The notes below the pieces were generated by a model. The model was not told the DNA's origin. It searched no databases and saw only the letters and a program-made list of their open reading frames with translations. 64,000 nucleotides of DNA, from the NCBI GenBank assembly GCA_020726505.1, contig JAHLEZ010000032.1, positions 310,001 through 374,000 on the forward strand. Direction: 5' to 3'. The DNA is from Leptodontidium sp. MPI-SDFR-AT-0119. Taxonomy: Eukaryota; Ascomycota; Leotiomycetes; Helotiales; Leptodontidiaceae. The position numbers were made by a program, and so were the translations under genes. Shown piece after piece: positions 12,170-24,301 of the stretch (the stretch's first letter is position 1; each line of letters begins with the position of its first letter).

Positions 12170-12176
12170 TATAAAG
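12170..12176 (+). promoter_or_regulatory. TATA box of the tyrosinase gene
   Basis: TATAAAG lies about 220 bp upstream of the start codon. It is followed by a CT-rich tract (about 12190-12350), a common arrangement in strongly expressed filamentous-fungal genes. Confidence 0.45.
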
Positions 12177-12388
12177 TGTTCAAGGCTTCGCCTCTCACTA
12201 CCGACCTCATCCTCTTCTTCACTCTTTACACACTCGCTTCCTCTCCTTACTGCCTCATTCTCCTCATTTCCTTCTTCTCCTTATACATATCGCAGGCTTT
12301 TGCCTCCAGCCACTCTTTACACACAACGTATTCCTTCCTTCCCACTAACTGGTTCTGATTGCCCTCTTGCACCTCCGATCCCACCGTT

Positions 12389-13611
12389 ATGTCTAAGCTA
12401 CTCACCACGTTGGCTGTCGCTCTGGCCGTCTCACAGGGAGTGTCTGCGGCCTGCACCAACCCCAGTACCCGTCAATCCTGGTACGTACCAAGGCTACCCA
12501 CTCAATGAATAAGTCATATACTGATCTCTGGCTAGGGCTACCCTCAGTCAGGATGAGAAGGCATCGTACATTAACTCGACGCTGTGCCTGATGAACCCTG
12601 AAACGGCGCCCTCCAAGACGGGATTTGCAGGAGCTAAGTCTGTATGGGACGACCTCCAGGTCGCTCACGTTGCACAAGTCCAGTTCATCCACACTGTGGT
12701 ATGTCACCCTCATCACTATATCAACGCGCCATTGCTAATACTGTCTGGCTGCGTTGTAGGGCGCATTCCTTCCCTGGCATCGCTGGTATATGACCGTCCA
12801 TGAGGGCCTCCTTCGTGAATGCGGGTTCATTGGGCCTTATCCGTGAGTGACTGCTTGCACACCAAACCCCGTGGACCCGACGGAAGACTAAGTTTTAATG
12901 CAGGTACTGGGACGAGCAGGCCGACCAGGCCACCGGCTCTCTTGCAAATTCCAGCATGTGGAGTGCCGACCCTGCTACCGGTGTCGGAACCGCGACGGTT
13001 GATGAGAATCTCTGTGTTGTCGATGGCGCTTTCACCAATCTTCGCCTGGACTTGACCATCGAGCTAACCCGTACCGCTGAATCAACCTGCCTGCAACGGA
13101 ACTTCAAGCAGCAGCAGTTCGACCAACTCTCCCAGGATATCGTCGACTCCTGCTACGCTATTAATGACTACGAAAACTTCAATACATGCCTGGGTTCAAC
13201 GCCTCACGTCAGCGGCCACTACGCAGTTGGCGGAACAGTAGGTGTTAATGATTACCAGCTAAGTTTGTGACTACTGACGTATACTTCCAGATGGACGATG
13301 TTTCTCTTTCTCCCGGGGACCCGATGTTCTTCTTGCATCACACCAACCTCGATCGTCTCTGGTGGGAATGGCAAGCCGCGAACTCGTCCCGGGTAACAGA
13401 TATGGGTGGACAAAACGTTGCCACTTCTTTTACGCTCAAAAGCGCCCAGCCTTTGTCCCTTCCTGAGGCCGCCTTCGCCCCCTACTTCGGAGACAACGGG
13501 AACGTAACGACATTGGATCACGTCTTGTGGATGGCCGGTATTGCCGAGAACGTGACTATTGCTGAGGTCGTGGATATTAATAGCGACGCCATCTGCGTGG
13601 CGTTTGCCTAA
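12389..13611 (+). CDS. Short secreted tyrosinase (type 3 copper phenol oxidase)
   Basis: Oxidises phenols to quinones using a binuclear copper site. Five exons (12389-12480, 12536-12698, 12760-12842, 12904-13237, 13291-13611) join in phase to 330 residues. The N-terminus MSKLLTTLAVALAVSQGVSA is a signal peptide. Copper site A uses H75, H83 and H92 (FIHTV, GAFLPWHRWYM). Copper site B uses H214, H218 and H241 (TPHVSGHYAVGGTM, SPGDPMFFLHH, then NLDRLWWEW). All six His ligands are present, so the enzyme should be active. The protein stops soon after the core, without the C-terminal lid domain found in classical 550-650-residue fungal tyrosinases. It belongs to the short secreted group. Likely roles are pigment formation or phenol detoxification outside the cell. 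Confidence 0.93.
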
Positions 13612-15128
13612 GACTGAGATCGTACACCTAAACTTAGCGGTTAATCACCATGGGAGTACTAGTTGTTGCGAGGTAATTATCGGAAGCGTCGAAGGTGTCT
13701 TTTTGTTTATGCCAGCTATTTCCTCCCATTATAGAATTCAAGTTAATTAACTCTGGCTTGTCCTCAGAGACAAAAAGGCAATTATTCAGCTTCGGTAGAG
13801 TCTTTGCTTCTTGGACTTTGGCATTTACTTATTGACTTGAGGGATGAGACGAGTAGCTTGCGTTGCCTCTCATAATTCACTAGTCTTAAGAATCGGCGAG
13901 TTAGATTCAATCCAAATGAGGGAACTTTCGGTGTGGGTTTGTCCTCCTGTTCTAGCGAGGCTGTGTAACAGCTGCGCTGCGAGGTCTTTTGTTTGGATCG
14001 CCTCGCTTATTCAACCGAGCCCATGTTTATTCTCGCAACTGCGCGTTCATTAATTACTAACTGAACTCGGATCCAGCTCGGAAGTTTCGAAACTTCCATA
14101 ACATTCAATCAAGATAAAAATGCCCAGGGCGTTGCAAAATAGCTGACGAAGTGAGCAACGTCCCGTGCATATTCCCCAAGATTTGCTCCTTCGCATCAAC
14201 TTCTCATTTCCATAGGTATTCTGCGAGCAGAGCCGAAGAACCATGTCCGTATAAATCCACCTGCTATTGGGCTTGTAGCGTGCCTGAGATATAGCAGAAT
14301 CGCAGATGTACTGCACCAGCCATAACACGCGATTCTGGTCACGTGAAGTGTGTTCTAAGTAGGGGCATTGCTCGCAACTAAGCCGGACGACAGGTCACAA
14401 GTACCCCTGAATAGCTTCTGTACATCTGCCAATAGATATCCGTTTAGACCCACCAGTTCGTGTAGCTAGAATCCTTCAATCTATCAAGAAGCGCAAAGGC
14501 AGTCATCTGACCGTTTTCATCCCCACCACCCAAAACCCCCCTGCAAACCTAGTAGCCACCCACAACTCTCGTTTAGAGACAAGCAGAACTTTGTTGCACA
14601 TCGCACTTTTCACGTCTGATTCGATCTCAATAAACGATCCTGAAACACATTTTCATTGGTTCCCTGGGCCGGAGAAAATACGTTGCGGCACGTGATTGGT
14701 GGTTTGAGGGTTCACCGCCCCTTTTTGTTTTGAGGTTGAGGACGAATCGGGCAATTCTGAGGTTGGAATTATTCTGTAGATTCGTTTTTGGTTAGTGGAC
14801 AATTAGATTGGAGACATGGACGTAGGAGTCAAGGAAGTGTTGACTGGTTGAGAGAGAAGTGACTTCCATGAGCTGTCCTCTTCTCAGAAGATTGATAGTT
14901 AGAAAAGTACCAGCGTGATAAATTAGAGACATCCATATGTGTACAATTGATTGAGGATAAGAAGACCAGTGTAGTAGTTAGATAGCATACTTTCATTCCT
15001 AGATGCTACAAATCATACAAAAGGTCAACCGAATCTGCAAAACAAATTCCCCGTTCAACTTCCCACTAAAATCTCCTTACACAACCTATATGGCAAGAGC
15101 CACAACAAGTCGTGCTGAAATTACTATT
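13612..15128. other. 1.5-kb intergenic region
   Basis: I see no gene, RNA or repeat that I can support. Open frames here are under 95 codons and lack signatures. Confidence 0.45.
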
Positions 15129-16018
15129 TCATTGACCGCTGCAATTTGAGTCAAACTCACTGTTGCAACTTGTGTGAGTAAGTCCGCCAAGTCCATCTAA
15201 ACCAAGCTTATTCCGACAAGTGCGGCTCGCATACATCATGGCATCAAGCAAGCCGGCATTGAGCTTCCGGGCTCTCTCATCTGCTATCAAGAGGCCTTTG
15301 GCCTCATATTTTGTATCGGATTGCTTCCGATGCTTACCCAAGCGCGAAGTCTCGCAGTACCAGCTGTAGCAAACCAGGTACTCTCCGCCAAACTCGTAAC
15401 GGTACAAGTCCTCGATGCATCGCAAATCGCTCTTAATCTCAGAGTTATCCACGTTGCCATGAAGATCAACGAACTTTCCTCGAGCTGTCACATTGGAAAA
15501 ATTGATGTATCGATCGGGGGAGAGCTGGTGAGTATGCCACACGAGATCTGAATCCAGTGTGGGAACGGCAGCGTTGGTGAATTTTGAGAGCGGGATGAAG
15601 GAATTGCTGTTAAGCATCGAGCCGAGATGTGGACATTGGCCCTGCCTAGTTAGGGTAATTTTGTTGGCGAATTTGCATTGTCTGTGGACGGCTGCTGAGG
15701 GATCGAATATTTGATAACCGTCGGGGCAACTCAAGTTGGCTGCGATGTTGTTTGGAAGCAAACACCCAGTACAGCCACTCGCTCACCCATGACCAGAATT
15801 AAAGATAGGTTTGGTCCAGAGAAACGGGCGGAGAAGAAAATGGAAACGGTCTGCTCTGCGCTTCTTGCTTCCAGTGGTGCAGGGTAAAAGAGTTCATAGT
15901 CAGCGAAGAAACGAGAGTCGAGACTATCATCCTGAGTTCGAATTCCAAGGATTCCAGTAATTCGCAAATTTGTGCAAAGAAATAATGAAATGGACAGAAT
16001 TAATAAGATTTTGTACAC
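15129..16018 (-). pseudogene. GRDP-like (glycine-rich-domain-protein-like) fragment, 5' end unresolved
   Basis: The part from about 15560 to 15300 reads VPTLDSDLVWHTHQLSPDRY, then a YEFGGEYLVCYSWYCET segment. This is the conserved core of the GRDP-like family (Pfam PF07173), known in plants and fungi, usually in proteins of 600-800 residues. Here only about 210 codons are open. A plausible 47-nt intron (15786-15740, GTGAGC...CGCAG) links it in phase to an upstream frame starting near 16018. That frame has no ATG, and a stop lies just before it. The next gene ends at 16130, so there is no room for the usual N-terminal half. I read it as a truncated relic; a short gene with an undetected first exon (an ATG lies at about 16057) is the alternative. 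Confidence 0.45.
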
Positions 16019-16129
16019 ATTTCAAATCTAGACAAGTGGATAATCCGCGTGCTCATGGGCTTTTTTGACACAAACGAAAAGCTTCAAAGACAGAAAATAC
16101 CAATCCGACAGGTGACTTTTACAAAGTTT

Positions 16130-19032
16130 TTACACTTGCAATCCGTTCACACCCCTCACTAAGCCGCCCATATGAGGCTGACTGGCTCTCCTCTCACTCA
16201 ACCTGGGGGACTTGCTCGCAGCACTACTTCTTCTCCTCTCCTGCATCCGCCTCGAAGCCGTCGTTGCCTCGCCCTCCGCATTACTTGCAATCTTGACCTT
16301 TCCCATCTTTCCATCATCTACAACCCTTCCCAAGTTGATCTTCTCTCCAGCGTCGCCCAAAACACCAGCGTCGTTCTTATACCTGCTGTCGGCAGTAGGT
16401 GCCAGTGCTGAAAGACCAGGTAACATGCCCTGGGAACCGTAGCCTGAATCGAGGAAAAGAAACTCTTCCTCTCTGGGACTATGTACATCACTTCTCTCTT
16501 CAGTACAAAGGCCATCCTCAAGAAATTGATGATGAGGAGCGTCTCGATCGCCGAGGGCCGCACTAATAAACACTGGTTGCGTTCGTCCAGTGGCATCTTC
16601 AAAGACAGGAGGATGTCTCCAGATGTATTCATTCCTGGGATGGCCTTCTTCTGTCTTGTACTCCTTTTTGCTGGTGAGAATTGGCTCTGTAAAGATATTC
16701 TTCAAGCTTCTCGATTGCCTGACGGTGTGGATTGAAGCACGAGAGTTTGCTCTAGAACGGGGCTTGGGGTCTCCTCGGGCAAGACCAACAACGGGAGCTT
16801 CGGCACTCTCGTGAATATCGGGGGGCGCTTGATGATAAGTAGGAAATAGGGTGAGAGAACTGGTACGAGACCTAGATGATTTCGGTGTTTTGGAAAGTGA
16901 CCAAGTGCCATTCATTCTCCCGGTCAATTTGTGCTCGGGTACTTGCGATTCGGGTATCTCGACCAGTCCCTTGCCATCTGGGCTGTGGATGTAGTGTTTT
17001 GGAGGGAGTATCTTGGTGTCGATGACAGGTAGTGTGTGGTGACGGACTTCATGAGTGTGTATTTCGCGGATGATGCGCTCTTCTCTGATCTCGTGTTGAA
17101 GGGGTGTAACGTGCTCGTGGGTAACAGCTAATATTGCGCATTAGCATCCGCCTTGCCAATGCTGTCTGACGACTTCATAGAGGTTGGAGTAAGGGGCCAA
17201 TTTGCCGGGGGAAAAGACGGCGGTTCCACAATATCATGGGGAGATGTGTGCATCGGGGACAACCCCGGCGTAGCAGAAAATGAACGGGTAGAGGCGCGAG
17301 ACAGCGCGGACATGGGACGTGGTCGCATCTCAGAGATGGAAGGGATAGGAGGTGGGGATGTACCAGGAAGTGTTTTGGTGGTAACGTCTGTATCCACCGT
17401 GTTGCTCAAGTCAACAACTCGGTCGACATTTGGAGGGACGCTGGAGATTCCGAGAATCATTCCCTGCCGCTTGTTGGTTCTGCTCGTAGATGGAGAAACA
17501 ACAGCATAGTCTGTACGGTCTGTCTGGTGGTTGTTCCCAGGACGATTGCTGGTGTTTGGGAAGGTGGAGTAGCTTACTGATCCACTCTTGGACATCTTGT
17601 GCCCATTATTTGAAGCCGTTTTGATACTCACCGGCGGGTGTACATGGCTCTCGTTGGTAACAGGCATAGCTGGCATTCGTTTGACGGTATGACTGCCCGG
17701 AAAGTCCAATAGAGTTGTGTCATTTTCTCGAGGAGGCGACTTGGGCTTCGATGCCGCAGCTGCAACTGGTGGAGGATCGCGAGCAACCTTGTCACGTACT
17801 TGTGACTGAGTCGATGATTGATGGGGACGAATCAAACTTCGAAGGCTGTCACGCATGATGGGTTGTTCTTCTGTCGACTCAGCGGTATTAGATTGTGACA
17901 GTGGCGACAGGGCTCTGGCTCGTCTGTCGTGGGACGAAGGAGCTTTAGGTGAAAATGATTGATCCTCATCTCGACCTCTACCTCTACCTCTACTACTAGT
18001 GGTATAAGATACGACGGATCCAGAGGCGGAGTTGCTGTCGGTTCGAAGAGGATGTGGTCTAACCGTAGAGGCGGTGGATCGAAGGGATGGGGATTTCCCG
18101 TAGCTTCGAGGTGGAGTGTCGTCACCACCTGTAGGTCCGTCATCACCTAGAACATGCCCCAAGGCGGATGAAACTCTGGAATGGGCCCCAGTTCCAGTTC
18201 CAGCTCCAACCACTTCTGCAATTGGCCTCTTCTTAGGTGCATAGACGGTCTTCATGTAGCTGAACTGTGGCGAGTTCAGATCTAACTGAGAAGTATTGGA
18301 GCTTCCGGCCCCGAACCGATCAATATTTCGGTCTGCCACGTCTTCGCCATAGTTCCGAACCCCCGAGGCCTTTGCTCTGTGTTTTGAACTCTCTGGTCGT
18401 ATACTTGAATGTGCCTCCAGCAAGTCAACATATGATTTGTGTGATGCGTTTGAAGTGTTCCGCATGTGTTGAGCAAAGGGTGGAGTGAAAGTAGCTGAGG
18501 ATATCGAACCAGGTCCTGGTCCCTTCTTTGGCTGGTATGCTTGTGGCTTAGGCGTGGAAGATGGTGTTGGTACAGCAGGAAGAGGAGGTTCGAAGGTTGA
18601 GCGGATCGAATTGCGCTTGTCGTTTCGACTGCTCGTTCTGAAGATACTGGGAGGTGATTTCGTAGAGAAGCCTGACCGCGTTCTGCCCGTCCAACTCCCG
18701 CTTCCACTCTTACTGCTCCGCTTGTTGTCGCCTCCATCCGCAGTGCCACCATTCGGTGCAGTCCGCGGCCTTTCTATGATGTCCTCTCGATATCTTGGGA
18801 CATTGGGGTAAGCAGCTACACTGGTTTGTCGTCGAGCACTGGAAGTTTCCCTCTGCGCTCGTGAGCGCTGGATCTCCTCCAAGACATTGGGCCCATTGCC
18901 CGCAACTGGATATGACCCTTTGACTGGAGGGTCTAAGGCAATGGCAGAGTCGTATGAATGGCCTTTGACACGGTGATTGGATGTTCCTGTTGATGATTTG
19001 GCTGCGAAGATACTCCTGAATATTGAGGCCAT
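16130..19032 (-). CDS. Long disordered conserved ascomycete protein with a His-rich 44-residue module
   Basis: Function unknown. The start MASIFRSIFAAKSS (19032) is chosen over an ATG 23 codons upstream because it begins the typical compact N-terminus. Residues 15 to about 635 are Ser/Pro/Arg-rich, low in hydrophobics and presumably disordered. A second segment (about 17127-16130) opens with VTHEHVTPLQHEIREE, then REIHTHEVRHHTLPVID, then KILPPKHYI, and ends in another basic Ser-rich tail. I treat both as one gene because such a module commonly follows long disordered regions in these proteins. The first frame ends at TAG 17128, and the second frame is offset by one base. The TTAG acceptor with a TGCTAAT branch site is good, but no convincing phase-1 donor is visible. 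The module is homologous to one in the gene at 21462. Confidence 0.6.
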
Positions 19033-21461
19033 CGCCAAATTCAGGGGCTCGTGGGTCGGTCCACCCCTCGCCCAGCACGCACTCGGGAGTGGGGGATCCA
19101 CGCAGGGTGTTGATTCGCGTAAGAATACGATGCTGCTACTTCAACCTCGACCTTGACTCGACTCGACCTCACAGCAAGCAAGACGGCGTCAACTCGGGAG
19201 ATTTCTTTGCTGATGACATCGACATCCAGAGCAATGTAGTGTAGTGACGAGGAGTGGTCTGGGAGAATTGAGACTGGACACAAGCACAAAAAGTCGATCG
19301 CACTCAACCGAAGTCTATCTAGCAAACTCTAGATTGCGGACCTGCGTGTACCCGACTCTGCTCGGCTGCTGTCGACCAGTGACTTCCAGCAGCCTTTCTA
19401 GGTGGGTGAGGAGTAACCTGCGATCCCCCTTTCAGCTGGCGGGGAGGACGGCGTTTGCTAGTTCGAAACCGTACGACATCGTATGTTATCCTCGTCTTGC
19501 CAGTGGCTGCTCGAGACTCAAGCGCAAGGAGCCGTTCCTATTTTGGTCTGGTGGGTTATTTGCGTTTGGCAGACCTCAATTGAAATTCGGGGTGTGGCTT
19601 GAGAGGGCTGGCTTTAATCTTGATGTCTCACATTTTTGCCCATCTCCTCTCATCGAGAAGTACAGTACTCTGTACCACCGCGGCTTTCAAGGAGCAGAAG
19701 AGGCACGATTTATTCTTTTGCGTTGCTACTGTTAGGACGCAAATCAGAGGGAGTCACTCTGGTTAGTTGTACCACCAATGATATATGCGTTTCGATATAT
19801 GCGTTTCAATATTGCATTTCCTCGAGGCCAAGTATATATCCCTCAACTGGTACCGATGGCGTTAATATTGGTTTGGCAGGGGTGTGGCTAATGAATCCCG
19901 TTTGTGGCACTCCCCCACGACTTGGGTGGGAGGAGTCGTTTCCAGAACAGGTCTAGATCTATCCCATAAGAGGAAGCCTTTCCGATTCAAGTCTAAAACG
20001 TCGATCATCCTCGACGCGTCAACATCTACACTCTGACGTACGTCTACCGAAGCTTCATGATTTCGTTTTACCTATCCGAATCCTTCGATACCAGACATTC
20101 TTCAAGGCGTCATCATTACTGGCAATAGAGAGCAGTAGATAAGTTGTCGTCGACGTTGTGTCTCACGATCCACAGATATGCGGTTGTGGCGTCCATCAAT
20201 GCTAACCTGTTGAAAGTGCATGTAATATTTTTGAAGATTAAACAGCTCAATTGGGGTCTTAAAGTATGAGGCCATTGAACTATGCAGTGCCTCAGAGCTT
20301 CTCGGCCTATCTTACTACATGGCATATCCTCATGTCAATACCAACCAAAGCTTCATAAATACAAGCTTTAGTCATTTCACAATACGGACCCAAGAGGAGA
20401 AGTAGTATCAATGTGCGAACTCATCTATTCTGCGAGTACTCAAAGACTTTCGATCCAGCTGTCTAGCAGTCTACACTAGGTTCTCCCAAGCACGAACTCC
20501 CCGCCCCCGGTGTCAAAGGTGCGGGGAATGAGATCGAGAAGCTATGATGCAATTTGTTTTAGGCAGTGGCGAAAAGGAGAAATCCCTTCCAGATGTCAAT
20601 CCCAGATGGTTGATTGTGCTTTCCAACCCGGCAATCAGAGCTACTTCCGGTCTCCCCGACAGATAGCTAGGACATCATTCCGCAATCACGTCTCTCGGTA
20701 GAACGATGCTACCTTGTTGAGCTGGGTGAAAAGTAAGTTCGTTTCCTGATCCTCAATCGAGAATCCCATTGAACTTTCCGCTGTAATCCTCGCAGTGATC
20801 TGTTTAAGGCTACTATCCCTAGGCCTCGACTGACAACCTCATTGGTTACCAAGATCTAGATCTGCATTTTCGATGCCAGGTTTCTTTCGGGTATGCAAGT
20901 CATCGATCATCTAGACGCGTGATTATGCTCTGACGCGCTGGGTTTGAATGTAGATGATTTCTTGAAATCCATCTCCAGATTCCAAATTATCCTTCATTGA
21001 CTCCAGAGCTAGAAGCTTTTTTGCCTTACCTAAGTAGGTTCGGAAACCCCGAGTCAGAAACAGGGCAGAATAGCGGAAAACGACTTTCTTCTTACTAACT
21101 TGGATCATACACCCGTCATCAACATCAAGCCTTACATAACATTAGCAGTTTTCTCCACATTTCGACTCTCATCAACTAATACACTGCCATAAGTTTAACA
21201 TCCCTTATGCCCGTTTCACCTCTAGTTCCAACCACATGTCAACAAACTACTTCTTCCGAACCACCATTGAGGCACTGATGATGATTTACGTACCCTGCTT
21301 GGAGGGGCTGCATGAGCTACGTAATGTACTGTTGAAGTCTCTGTAGGTATATTACCTCCAAAGGACGTCTTTTGTATATTTTCCCTTCATCCCCTTGACT
21401 CAATCAGACCATCAACAACATAATCTTCGACCTCAAAAACAAAACTTCATCAACAATCAAA
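19033..21461. other. 2.4-kb intergenic region
   Basis: Divergent upstream region of two genes that share a protein module. No gene is supported; the 163-codon frame at 19244-19735 lacks signatures. Small features are a tandem GATATATGCGTTTC pair near 19785 and a weak dispersed similarity between about 19950-20045 and 20855-20935 (shared CGATCATC, GACGCGT and CTCTGACG words). Confidence 0.5.
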
Positions 21462-22507
21462 ATGGACAAGGCCAAGGCAGCAGTTGGAAGCTTTCTCAAT
21501 AAGGATGGCAAGCATGACACCATTGTTCATGAGGTAAGGGAGTCCATCATTCGTCCTGTGTGAATATTTCTGAGACTTAACAGAGCGTCAATCCCGCCGT
21601 CACCAACGAGAACGTCATTCGCACCCAACATAAAAACGTCACGACGGCAGGTCAGTACATTTCTCCCGAGGCCACAAATTACAATCTAATGCCCAAAAAG
21701 TGGACAGGGAAGTTCACCAAGACCATTACCACACCTCGGTCCAGCCCATAAAGGACAGAGAGGTTCTCCCAGAGCAACACACCCATCAAATGGCTGGTGT
21801 TGAGACCCGCAACCTGAAGCACGGCAACGATGACCATGTCAAGGAACGCCTCGCAGCTGAGCAAGCTCAGTTCAAGAACACTCGCACAGTCGGAGAGACA
21901 CAACATTCCTCTTCTGCCAACCCAACCATTGCTGGCGAGCATGTCCACCACCACGTATGTGGAAATTACTGCTTCCCTAAGACTGCTTCGCTAAACAGCG
22001 TTTGCTGACTTCATCGTAAAGGTACATGAGAATATCCAACCAGTTATCCAGAAGGAGACAGTTCAACCCTCCGTTGTCCACACGACAATCCCCGTCCATG
22101 AAATCCACCAGGTCAATTTCTCCCCTTTCCTCGGCTCCTGAGCGAGCAGGTGCTAATATATCTTTCAGAACGAGGCCAAGCACCACACCGCCACCGCACT
22201 CCCAGCCGTCACCATGGACGAGTTTAAGAAGCAAGGTGGACACCTCTCCGGTCGTGAGGAGCGCAGCGATGCATTCGCCAGCGAACCTCGCTCTGTTGGT
22301 GGAACTCTCGGTGGATCCGGTGCTCACGGCACTACGTCTTTGACGCAGAAGGATGGATCTCATCACGATCATAGCAACGGTGCAGGTGTTGGCTCTACCG
22401 CCTCCCACTCCACTTCCAACACCATTCACAGCAAGCCAAGCTTGTTGGATAAGCTTAACCCAAAGAAGGATGCTGATGGTGATGGAAAGGCTGGATTCAT
22501 GAAATAG
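21462..22507 (+). CDS. Allergen-type hydrophilic stress protein, His/Gln-rich
   Basis: Very hydrophilic protein of the kind often annotated as 'allergen' in filamentous ascomycetes, probably cytosolic and stress- or stationary-phase-related; the molecular role is unknown. Five exons (21462-21533, 21584-21650, 21701-21954, 22022-22111, 22169-22507) give 273 residues. It begins MDKAKAAVGSFLNKDGKHDT. The module VTNENVIRTQH, then REVHQDHYHTSVQPIKDREV, then LPEQH follows. The middle has VHENIQPVIQKETVQPSVV and TIPVHEIHQ, and there is a Gly/Ser/His-rich tail ending in KLNPKKDADGDGKAGF. It has no signal peptide and no membrane segment. All introns are 50-70 nt with canonical ends. The two TxxExV...H repeats suggest an amphipathic, heat-soluble protein. 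The shared module links it to the long disordered protein at 16130. Confidence 0.85.
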
Positions 22508-23415
22508 ATGAACAGCTTTCATGTGAAATAGGACGAGCAAGGAAAATGTACATAGACATGCGCTAACGCTCACAGTTTCGTGCTGAAAATGTATAATATG
22601 TTATATTGAATATTGTTTCCAAATCCCAGACCGCTTCTGCCACGTACGTTTGACCGTTCATCCCGTATCTCCGTCTGTGTGCAGTACCCGTGCAATGTTT
22701 TGATGATCCTTTGCAACTCTGCATCCCTTTGCAACTCTGCATCGCTGACGATTCAAGGCCAATACAGCCTCAATCCTGTTGACCCGCTTAAGATGACATT
22801 GCTAGGTAGTTTTTCTTTCTATGGCTGTATTGAGATGTGGTGTTGGGCTTACAAGTTACAAACTTCACATGTTAAATATCTAGTATCCACAATGATATCA
22901 TCCTCAAGCCTTAACCAGGCCCGACTTACTCTACCGACAAAACACTCGGAAAAGAAACTTTACACCGTAACCGAAAGCCTAGATGTATTTCAAAGTTCAA
23001 GTAGCCGGAGACAAAAGCATTGTCCGATACAGATTCGAATCTTCTTTTCCCGAGGTTCTAAGCTTCTGGCTCGAGGCTTCACAGTTTCCACGGACTATCA
23101 GTAATTTGTGGCTTTGTTGCACACCGCATTCAGTCTCCGAAAATCCCGATATTGACCTCATTGGGCACCTGAGAATCAGAGACTCGGTCATCATCGAGTT
23201 TTCGTCCACCGGGATCACTTCGTGGTTATCTGGGGGCGGCAACGTATGAAAGAATTTTTGGAGCCCGTCACTGGCTTTAGATTCCAGCGCAAGATTGGAA
23301 TATAGAAGATTTATCTATGGACTATCTCTAGATACACTCCCCGTCATTTCCTTGGTTGATGATCCCCGGTTCGTCAAAGTGACTTGCTTCAAACCAACCA
23401 GCTTTCGGAGCATTC
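22508..23415. other. Intergenic region between convergent genes
   Basis: No gene supported. It contains a short direct duplication, TTTGCAACTCTGCATCCC/TTTGCAACTCTGCATCGC, near 22710-22745. The frame at 22613-23104 has no signature. Confidence 0.5.
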
Positions 23416-24301
23416 TCAAATCTTCGTGGCAGCTGGTGCATCACAGTCCGCGGTGTTTGTAACCCAAGGAGGGCGTCTTGTTGGGCAATCAGGTAAGTAT
23501 GTCCCGTCCAATCCCATTGCACCATATCCCAAAATCCATGGACCTTCAGAGAAGCCAGTCACAGGAACCTTGAACTCGGGGCTGTTCTGGGTGCATGTTT
23601 GAGTTCCACTATGAGATGTCAGCGATGAAAGTTTGTGTAAAAAAGAGGAGGGTTCCATACTCAGATTCATCGACACAGGTGATTTCTGAAGCGAGGGTGG
23701 TGAGATTCCCCTGAATGGCAACGGTGGATGGTCCTCGCGAAGAGGTGGCAGTTCGTCCTCGGCATCTACGTAATATGTCAGCTCCAACTACTCCTCCAAT
23801 GCATCCAAAAGGGCACGCAGATATGTTTCTCAGAGAGAACTTACCCAGTGAAGTAATCACAGAATTGATTCTGGCTCACCCACAGCCAGCTCTTTGAGTC
23901 CGTCATGACCCTCGCCAAGCCATCGACATCGCAGCTCAGATCCCAGTGCCCGTCGTAAAAGCTCTCATAGTAATCCTGTGCTTGGTTCGGACAAATGAGG
24001 TTTACATCAGAGCTGTAGGTCACTTTCATGCTGACGCTGTTATTGAACAGCTTGAAGTTCGTGACCGTGAAAGCAGTGGGTTGCGGACAGTCGGCTGCCC
24101 AGGGATTAGTTGGCTGGACTTCTTGTTGTACGGGTGTGCATGCTGGAAACCTGTTAGTCTTGAGTTCTAGATGAGGTATGGGAGGGAGATAATACATGGG
24201 AGTTCTGAGACAGTTGTAGTTGCTGTTGTATCCTGTGGGAGGCAGAGAGCTGTTGATGCCAAAATGGCGCCAACTGTCAAAGCTTGATAAAAGAACATCA
24301 T
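23416..24301 (-). CDS. Small secreted cysteine-containing protein, function unknown
   Basis: A hand-built model of four exons (24301-24196, 24142-23845, 23765-23661, 23608-23416) joins in phase to 233 residues, with three canonical introns. MMFFYQALTVGAILASTALC is a signal peptide. The mature part is rich in Cys, Asn and Thr, with segments such as PTAFTVTNFKLFNNSVSMKV, then CDYFTGCRG, then EITCVDESDGTQTC, and has no membrane helix. The pattern is that of secreted effector-like or wall-surface proteins of plant-associated fungi. I do not recognise the family with certainty. A distant Alt a 1 / AA1-like beta-barrel is possible but not shown. It stands alone between an allergen-type gene and the glycosidase island. 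Confidence 0.7.

Larger units (their letters stand above)
10234..12388. other. 2.1-kb intergenic region
   Basis: No gene supported. It contains a 14-G homopolymer at 10983-10996. Minus-strand open frames at 11668-12025 have no family signature. The last 200 bp are a pyrimidine-rich leader for the tyrosinase gene, preceded by a TATA box. Confidence 0.5.

Noticed and set aside
19244..19735. 163-codon plus-strand open frame
   Set aside because: No recognisable domain and composition like random translation; it lies in a spacer between two divergent genes.
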